The notes under the pieces were generated by a model, which worked only from the letters and a program-made list of their open reading frames with translations, was not told the origin of the DNA and made no database searches. Position numbers and translations under genes: made by a program. Source: CAYMRB01 sp964392615 (GTDB taxonomy: Bacteria; Planctomycetota; UBA8108). Taken from it: a stretch of DNA of 36,452 nt. The stretch lies in NCBI GenBank assembly GCA_964392615.1, contig CAYMRB010000042.1, positions 1 to 36,452 on the forward strand. The letters run 5' to 3'. How positions within the stretch are numbered: the first letter of the stretch is position 1; each line of letters begins with the position of its first letter. Shown here piece by piece: positions 5,097 through 12,400 of this stretch.

Positions 5097-7766
5097 TCAG
5101 TCTTTCGCGGCCGTGACGACCGGCCGACCCTGTCGGTCCGTGACCCGCACGCAGAACGACCAACCGAGGCTCTCGTTGAGCACCTTGACGAGCAGTCGAT
5201 TCGTGCCGCGCACCAGCTGAACGTTGACGCGATCCTCGTCGATCCGCGTCGCACGCTTACCGGCGAACCCGTGCACGCGCTTGCCGTTGAGCCAGCACAC
5301 GCACGAGTCGTCGCTGCCGATGCGTAACGTCACGCGCCTGGCTTCCGGCACGTCGATCTCCGCGTACGCGTAGGCCGCGACGTCCTCTCGCGGCCCGAGC
5401 GCTCGGTCGAGGTGGACGATCCCGCGCGCGTCCGGGCTGTGATGCGGCTGCCACTTGTCGCTCGCGGCATCGCCCGCGACGGCGATCGGTTTCTCCGGAT
5501 CGAGCACATCGGCCGCGAAGAGGCGGTTCTGCGGGCTCGCAAACGGCCCGAGAAGGCGCCACCGCGTGATGAATCCCGCGTCGCGCGCCGGGTCGAAATC
5601 GACGCCGAGCCCTCGCACTCGCGCGACGGCCGCCGCAGCCAGCGGCGAGCTCGGCGCGAGCGGCAACGCCTTGCGCAGACAGCGGGCCGCCTCGTCGCGC
5701 CGATCAGCACCGAGGCCGGACGCGATGGCGATCACCGCCGCGGCCGCCGGCTCGCGCAATCGGGAGTCGCTGAACAGGGCCTCGAGAAGCGGCAGCGAGT
5801 CGACGTCCTGCAGACGTCCGACGGCGCCGACGGCCGTCTTCCGCACGTCGCGATGCGCGACCATGTCCGCCCGGAGCACGCGGCGGTAGACCGCCAACGC
5901 GCGCGCGCGGTCCTCGCTCTCGAGCCCCTTGCCGAGCCGCACGCACGCGACGGCGGCCGCCCCGCGCACACTCTCGGGGCCCGCGACCGCCGCCTCGACA
6001 AGCGCGGGGAACGCGCGCTCATCGCGCTGGCGGCACAATCCTTCGAGCGCGGCCATCCGCACGCCGGCATGCGCGTCGCTTCGGGACGCGAGCAGCACGT
6101 CGACGACCGCGGGCGCCTGATGCCGCGCCAACCCGCGCAGAAGCGCCGCCTTCGTATCGCCCTTGCGCTCCGCCACTGCAGCCGCGAGCGCCGGCGTGAT
6201 CTCGGTCGACGATAGACGGGCGATCGCGGCGAGCGCTGCCTTCGCCTCTTCGCCGCCGCGGTCGACACCCAGAAGCAACGCGCCGAGCCCCTCTGCGTCG
6301 GTGTTTCCGGCGCGCGCGAGACCACGGTATGCCGCGAGCCGCGTCGCTGCGTCGCTCGCGGCCGCTGCCTCGACGAGAAGCTGCTTCGCCTCGTCGTGTT
6401 CACGCCAGCCGAGAGCCGGCAGAAGCCGCACGCGCGCTGCGCCCTCTGCCGCGTCGACGGCCTGGAGGATAGCGTGCGTCACGTCCTCGCCCGGCATGCG
6501 ACCGAGCACTCCGAGCGCTCCTTCGCGAACAACCGGCGCGTCGCGCACGATCGCCGCGATGAGCGCCTCGGCCGCCTCGGCTGTCGCTCGCCCCTCGAAG
6601 AGCGCCAGCGCCGCGCTGCGCACGTCCGGGTCGGGCGAATCGAGCGCCGCCGCACCGTGCGCGACGATCTCCGGCTCGACGCGCGGCGCGATCGCGCGGA
6701 GAATCTCCGCGCGGCGTTTCGGACTGGCGCGGTCGAGCAGCGCCTCGATGCCGGGCAGGGTCTCGAGGCCGCGCAGGTGACCGAGCGTCCCGATCGCCGT
6801 CGCGCGAACGGCCGGATCGTCGTCCTCCGCCGCGGCGAGAACGACTCCCTCCGCGCGTCGGCGGCTCGCAATCGACAACACGGCGATGACGGCGCACCTC
6901 TCGGCGCTCGTCTGCGCCTTGTCCCACATATCGCAGAGGAGATCGGACGCGGAACCTCGCTCGCCGTACTCGAGGAACGCTTCAGCTCCGCGCAGCAGTC
7001 CGTCCCAGACGCGCCGACGCGCCGCCGGGCTTCCCTTGACGTCCGCCGAGTCCAACGCGGACCAGTACAGGTACACCCAGGCATACGCCGACGGATTGAG
7101 CGCCAGCGCGTCGAGCGCCGCGAGGCGAATGGTCGCGGACGGTCCGTTCTCGGCGATGTCGCCGAGGAGCTGCGTCGTCGGGACGCTCTTCTTCGCGCCG
7201 AGCGCGGCGAGGAGCGCTAGCTGCAGGGCCTCGTCGCCGTCGTCCTCCGCGGCCAAGGTCGCGGATAGCGCGTCGGACAGCGCCTGCACCGTTTGCGGCG
7301 CGGGAATCCGTCCCAATGCGAAGCACGCTGCGTCGCGCGTGGCAACGGCGCCGAGAGCCGCGGCAGCGATCGGCACGGACTCGGGCCCGCCGACCGCACC
7401 CATCGTGCGCAGCAGAACGCTCTTCGCTTCGGGCGTCGACGCCTTCGACAGCGCGGCGTGAATCGCGGTTTCGACAGCGGCGCGCTCGGCCCCGGCATCG
7501 GGTCGAGTGGCGCGGTGCGCGATGGACTCGATCGCGGTCCGGGCAGCCCGACGCGCGGCGGGATCATCGTGACTCAAAACGGCGGACAGCGGCGCGATCG
7601 CATCGGCGCCGCACGTACCGAGGGATTGCGTCGCTGCAAGTCGGCGCGACGCGTCTCGCGACGCGATGTCGCGAACGAGCTGCTCCACGCTCGCCTCGTC
7701 CGCGACGGTGAACCCGCCAGCAGTCGCGACCAGAATAGCAGCCAGAATAGTAGAGTGGATTCTCAT
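5097..7766 (-). CDS. Large secreted HEAT-repeat protein with C-terminal beta-sandwich domain
   Basis: From the ATG at 7766 the product is 889 aa. It has an N-terminal signal peptide (MRIHSTILAAILVATAGG, cleaved near FTVADEA), about 700 residues of HEAT/PBS-lyase-like repeats (units such as DASRRLAATQSLGTCGADAI and DDPAVRATAIGTLGHLRGL) and, from about residue 730, a different domain. That part begins FITRWRLLGPFASPQN and contains IGSDDSCVCWLNGKRVHGF and RGTNRLLVKVLNESLGWSF, the pattern of galactose-binding-like or PA14-like domains often found in planctomycete secreted proteins. The start 7766 is chosen over GTG 7787 because it lies 8 bp after the upstream stop. It is co-transcribed with that oxidoreductase. 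A periplasmic scaffold that binds a ligand is plausible, not shown. Confidence 0.85.
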   Translation of the reverse strand: MRIHSTILAAILVATAGGFTVADEASVEQLVRDIASRDASRRLAATQSLGTCGADAIAPLSAVLSHDDPAARRAARTAIESIAHRATRPDAGAERAAVETAIHAALSKASTPEAKSVLLRTMGAVGGPESVPIAAAALGAVATRDAACFALGRIPAPQTVQALSDALSATLAAEDDGDEALQLALLAALGAKKSVPTTQLLGDIAENGPSATIRLAALDALALNPSAYAWVYLYWSALDSADVKGSPAARRRVWDGLLRGAEAFLEYGERGSASDLLCDMWDKAQTSAERCAVIAVLSIASRRRAEGVVLAAAEDDDPAVRATAIGTLGHLRGLETLPGIEALLDRASPKRRAEILRAIAPRVEPEIVAHGAAALDSPDPDVRSAALALFEGRATAEAAEALIAAIVRDAPVVREGALGVLGRMPGEDVTHAILQAVDAAEGAARVRLLPALGWREHDEAKQLLVEAAAASDAATRLAAYRGLARAGNTDAEGLGALLLGVDRGGEEAKAALAAIARLSSTEITPALAAAVAERKGDTKAALLRGLARHQAPAVVDVLLASRSDAHAGVRMAALEGLCRQRDERAFPALVEAAVAGPESVRGAAAVACVRLGKGLESEDRARALAVYRRVLRADMVAHRDVRKTAVGAVGRLQDVDSLPLLEALFSDSRLREPAAAAVIAIASGLGADRRDEAARCLRKALPLAPSSPLAAAAVARVRGLGVDFDPARDAGFITRWRLLGPFASPQNRLFAADVLDPEKPIAVAGDAASDKWQPHHSPDARGIVHLDRALGPREDVAAYAYAEIDVPEARRVTLRIGSDDSCVCWLNGKRVHGFAGKRATRIDEDRVNVQLVRGTNRLLVKVLNESLGWSFCVRVTDRQGRPVVTAAKD

Positions 7767-7774
7767 CGATCGTC

Positions 7775-9073
7775 TCACAGGTGCCACGGCGCTCGCATCG
7801 GCTTCGACAGGTGACGATTCGCGTCGTCATCGTCCATGAACTCCTCCCAGTCCCAGTCCCACTCGAGAGGACGGCCGAGGCGCAACGCGATATTGCCGAG
7901 GTGGCAGACGGTCGCGCTGCGGTGCCCGATCTCGACGTCCGCGACCGGACGCTCGCGCGTGCGAATCGCGCGCAGCCAATCGCGATCGTGGTCGTCGCTG
8001 GGCTGCAGTCGCAGATCATTCGCGCCGAGCGGCGTCGTCGCGATATCGGCCGGCGAGCTCGACACGTCGCCGAACCGCGTGCGGATCGTCCCGAGCGTCC
8101 CCTCGAACGTGACGTGCGGAGCGTCGCTCGACGAGATCAACCGCACGCCGTTCTCGTATGTGTAGACGACCTCGAACTCCGGCGCGAACTCGTACAGATT
8201 GCCCGGTACGTGCCGCGCCTTGGCCTCGACGCGTACGGGGCCGATGTCGTCGGTGCCCATGCCCCAATGGGCGATATCGTTCATATGGGCGCCCCAGTCC
8301 GTCAGCTTGCCGCCCGAGTAGTCGCGGAACCAACGGAACGTGTAGAAGCAGCGCTGCACGTGATACGGCACGGCCGGAGCGGGCCCCAGCCACAGATTCC
8401 AGTCGAGCCCCGCCGGCTTCGCGCCCGGCGGCACCCACGGGCAAAACGGGTTGGCCCCGAGTCCGGCGCGCACTGTGTGCAGCTTGCCGATCCGACCGTT
8501 GCGCACGAGCTCGCATGCGCGACGCAAGCTCGCGTTCGAGCGGCTCTCGCTGCCACACTGCACGATGCGTGCGTGACGGCGCGCCGCGTTGACCATGGCG
8601 CGGCCTTCGGCGACGGTCAGCGTCAAAGGCTTTTCGCAGTGCACGTCCTTGCCGGCCTGACACGCGTGGATCGTCTGCAAAGCGTGCCAGTGATCGGGCG
8701 TCACGACGATAACGGCGTCGACATCTTTGCGGTCGAGCAGCTCGCGGTAGTCGTTGTAGCAACCCGGTCGTTGCGCGCTGCCATAGTGATTCTTGACGCG
8801 ATCGGCGGCTTGCTCGCGCCGGCTGCGATCGACATCGCAGACCGCGACCAGCCGCACGTCGTCCATCGGCAGGTACTTGCGCAAGTGATAGTTGACGCCG
8901 AGGCTGCCGCAGCCGATCAGGCCGATGCCGATCGCGCCAGTGGCGTCGGCAGGTGCGGCGGCACCAAGAGCTCGGGAGCCGATCGCCGGCGCGCCGGGAA
9001 GCGCGAGCGCGGCGGCGGCGGCGGCCGTCCGGCGCAAGAAGCGACGCCGGGACGAACGTGGAGTGGGCGACAT
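7775..9073 (-). CDS. Tat-exported Gfo/Idh/MocA family oxidoreductase
   Basis: The ATG at 9073 is preceded by AAGGAG at 7 bp and gives 432 aa, and the frame stays open further upstream without plausible protein. The product has a twin-arginine signal (SSRRRFLRR, then an alanine-rich core ending near PAIG), a Rossmann motif (IGIGLIGCGSLGVNYH), VAVCDVDRSRRE, VVTPDHWHALQTIHACQAGK, and the family signature CEKPLTLTVAEGRAMVNA with the EKP lysine. The C-terminal part has FRWFRDYSGGKLTDWGAH, close to the matching segment of the gene at 3436-4779, and both end in similar P-[WY]-H-L residues. The substrate is unknown, with sugars or inositol-like compounds usual for the family. A HEAT gene starts 8 bp after its stop, so translation is likely linked. 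Confidence 0.92.
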   Translation of the reverse strand: MSPTPRSSRRRFLRRTAAAAAALALPGAPAIGSRALGAAAPADATGAIGIGLIGCGSLGVNYHLRKYLPMDDVRLVAVCDVDRSRREQAADRVKNHYGSAQRPGCYNDYRELLDRKDVDAVIVVTPDHWHALQTIHACQAGKDVHCEKPLTLTVAEGRAMVNAARRHARIVQCGSESRSNASLRRACELVRNGRIGKLHTVRAGLGANPFCPWVPPGAKPAGLDWNLWLGPAPAVPYHVQRCFYTFRWFRDYSGGKLTDWGAHMNDIAHWGMGTDDIGPVRVEAKARHVPGNLYEFAPEFEVVYTYENGVRLISSSDAPHVTFEGTLGTIRTRFGDVSSSPADIATTPLGANDLRLQPSDDHDRDWLRAIRTRERPVADVEIGHRSATVCHLGNIALRLGRPLEWDWDWEEFMDDDDANRHLSKPMRAPWHL

Positions 9074-9194
9074 CACGGTCTCCTTCAAGTGCTTCGTCGA
9101 ACCGTATAGCGTAACGGCTGCGTCCTTGACCGGGGTCACGTATTTCGGCCCGCTCGATCGCGGGGCGAACGCGGCACGAATCGTCGCCGGGGCC

Positions 9195-9223
9195 TTGGCT
9201 GTCCGCGCGAGTCTCGATACAAT
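9195..9223 (+). promoter_or_regulatory. Sigma-70-type promoter for the M14-C25 protease gene
   Basis: TTGGCT (9195-9200, 4/6) and TACAAT (9218-9223, 5/6) are separated by 17 bp. The predicted start near 9230 leaves a leader of about 240 nt before the ATG at 9469. Confidence 0.5.
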
Positions 9224-9229
9224 GCGCCG

Positions 9230-9468
9230 CGTTTCACCTGCACGGCAGGTCGTTTCCAGGCGCTGCCAACCGGAAGCTTCCGCGGGCCTCGAGCGCGCGA
9301 GTTCGGTCGCCGCCGTATCCGTTCGAGATGCGGCCTGCGGACCCGTCGTCGATTGACGGCAGCGCCACCCCACGAGCGCCGGCATCGTCTCAGCGCACGG
9401 AAACGCCTGGGCGGTCGTACTAGCGCGATATCGCCCCACCATTCGGGCGATGTCAGAGAGGAGTCCTG
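9230..9468 (+). other. Long 5' leader with hairpins, no gene seen
   Basis: The 5' end of the predicted transcript carries a perfect 6-bp hairpin (ACCTGC/GCAGGT, 9236-9250) and a 10-bp palindrome GGAAGCTTCC (9272-9281). I recognise no riboswitch class. The upstream promoter of the divergent oxidoreductase should overlap this stretch, but I could not place it. Confidence 0.25.
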
Positions 9469-12400
9469 ATGCGGTTCTTCTTCGGCAGCCCCGACACGGT
9501 CAAGAGCCGGAGCCTCGTGTGGATCCTGCCGCTCTTGATCGCCTTGCCGGCGGGCGCGTTCGCTCGCGACGACGTGGTGCACGGCGAGGGTCGAATCGAG
9601 ATCTCGCTGGAGCTCCCGCAACCCGAGCTCCGCGAGACGGTGGCGCCCGATGGTCAGCGCTACATTCACGTCGAGCTGCCGGGCTACGGCAACCGGGCCC
9701 TGACGGGACAGCCGTCGCTGCCGGTCATCGATCTCCTCTTCGAGACCCCTCGACTCTCGCCGCTGCCCAAGGTCTTTCTCGTCGAGTGCGCCCGAGAGCG
9801 GTTGACGCTCGACGTGCCGGTGCTGCCGGCGCTGGAGCCCGTGGCGAAGATCGAAGGCGCCCTCGAGCAGCGCAGGTGCGAACCCGACCCCGAGTTCTAC
9901 ACAGGAGCGGGATTCCGCAACTCCCGCGCCGTGCAAGCCAGCTCCTGGTACACGCTGACACCCGTGCGGCGAGCCGGCGTGCAGTACTTCCATCTCGAGG
10001 TCTTCCTCTACGCGTTCGATCCCGCCGGCCCGACCTTGCTGGTGCCACAGAACCTGAAGGTCCTCGTCAGCTGGCGCGATGGTCCGACGGAGCGCCAACG
10101 GTACAACGCGCCGCGCCAGGGTCCGACCCGCATCCTCTCGGTCAAGATGACCGGCCCGGAGCTCGTGGAGTTTCTGGTCGAGGGTGGCTTCGACATCGCG
10201 GGGCGCAAGGGCGACGAGATCAAGGTGTACGCCAGCTCGGCGGAGATGGAACGACTGCGCGACGCCGGATTCGAGTTCCGCGTCCTCCCCGACACCGCCA
10301 TCGAGAAGGCGCGCGCGCTGCGCCGGAACAAGGGAGTCGCCGGACTCGGGTCCTATCACTCCCATGAGGCGGTCGGCGAGCTCCTCGAGGGCCTGGTCGA
10401 CCGCTATCCGGACCTCTGCCGACTGGAGAGCATCGGCCAGAGCGTCCAGGGCCGAGAGATCCTGGCGCTCAAGATCTCGGACAACCCCGACGTCGACGAG
10501 GACGAGCCCGAGATCAAGCTCGCCTCGACGCTGCACGGCGATGAGCCCCCGGGCACCGAGCTCTGCCTCTACTTCGCCGACCATCTCCTCTCCGAGTACG
10601 GTCAGGATGCGAGAGTCGCGCGCATCGTCGACGATCTCGAAGTCTGGATCCTGCCGCTCCTCAACCCGGATGGCCTCACCGCGGGAACGCGGTACAACGC
10701 CCGTTCGGTCGACCTCAACCGCGCGTTTCCGGATCGCATCCAGGATCCGGTGAACTCGCCGGAGGGTCGCGAGCCCGAGGTCGCGGCCATGATGGCGTTC
10801 AGCGCCGATCGAGAGTTCGCACTCGGCGCGAACTTCCACACCGGCGCCCTGGTGGTCAACTACCCCTGGGACAGCAACGAGTCGGGGCGCTTCGTCGACA
10901 CCCCGACGCCGGACGACGCGCTCTTCGAGTGGATCTCGACGCGGTACGCGCAGCACAACCCGGGCATGCTGGCGTCGACCGAGTTTCCCGGCGGCATCTC
11001 GAACGGCGCGGAGTGGTACGTGATCTACGGGGGCATGCAGGACTGGAGCTACGAGTGGAACGCGACGCTCGAGGTGACGGTCGAGCTCTCGGACGTGAGC
11101 TGGCCCAGCGCCTCCGCGCTCCCGGAGCTCTGGGATGACAACCGCGAATCCCTGCTGGCCTACGTCGAGAGCGCGTTCACCGCGGTGTCCGGCGGGGTGA
11201 CCGACGCCGCCACCGGCGAGGTTGTCAGTCGGGCGCAGGTCCAGGTGACCGGGACGGGACGGCCCCTGCTCGTGCGGCCCGCGAGCGGCGCGTTCCACCG
11301 CATGCTCGTCCCCGGAACGTACGAGCTGACGTTCCGCGCGCCGGGGTACGACCCGCTGACCGTGAGCGGCATCGTCGTGACGGAGGGCAGCATCACGCCG
11401 CTCGACGTCGAGCTCCTGCCGGCGGTCGCCCCCGCCCAGGAAGGCGTTCTGGTCGTGGCTCACGACAGCCTCGACGACGGCGCCACGGCCATGGCCGACT
11501 ACTACGACGGCGTCGGGTACGGCGCTCGCCTGTTGACCTTCGCAGGGAGCCCGGACGCCGACGCGATCCGCGAGCTGATCCGCACCGAGTACGACAGAGA
11601 CGCCTTCGAGTACCTGCTCCTGGTCGGTGACACCGATACCCTGGCGACGTTTCAGCGAAGCGAGCACGTGAGCGATCTCCTCTACAGCCTCCTCGATTCC
11701 GAGGAGACGTGGAGCGACTTCCTCGGCCGCGACGTCGCCATGGGTCGCCTGCCGCTGCGCTCCGACGCGGAGATCATGACCTACCGGGACAAGCTGGGAC
11801 GGTTCCATGCCGCCCGCAGGGACCAGCGATTTCTGTGGCTGTCTCAAGGCAACAACGACTCCGAGTGCGGCGTCGCGGAGGGCACGCACGCCTGGGTCCG
11901 CGACAACCTCGCCCCGCCAGGAACCTACCACGGCTGGTTCCCGTGCTCGAGCGGCACCGCCGCGGAGATGTGCGACGAGCTGAACGAGCGCATCGACGTC
12001 CTGACCTACTCCGGACACGGTGGGACGCACTCCTGGATGCGCTGGAATCTCAGCGAGGGCGACCTCTCCTGTCTGCAGAACGAGACCGACCCGCCGGTCG
12101 TGTTCTCGCACGCCTGTCTGACCGGGAGCTTCGGCGAGACGCGTTGCTGGGGCGAATCGTGGGTCTTCACTTCCGAGCGCGGCGTGGTCTTCGTCGGAGC
12201 CAGCAACAACACGTACTGGGACGAGGACGATTGGCTCGAGAAGGAGGAGTTCACACACCTCCTGGCGGAGGAGCCCGTAGCGCTGGGGCCGTCCCTCTTG
12301 CGCGGGCTGGACTACGTCGCCGGGCGCAGCGGCCGGGGCGCCTACTACCACGAGATCTACCACATCTTCGGCGATCCGACGGTCCGATTGGCCGGCGGGT

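Noticed and set aside
9074..9442. N-terminal extension of the second oxidoreductase (to 555 aa)
   Set aside because: The extra 123 residues show no export signal or domain, while ATG 9073 has a good RBS and is followed at once by the Tat signal.
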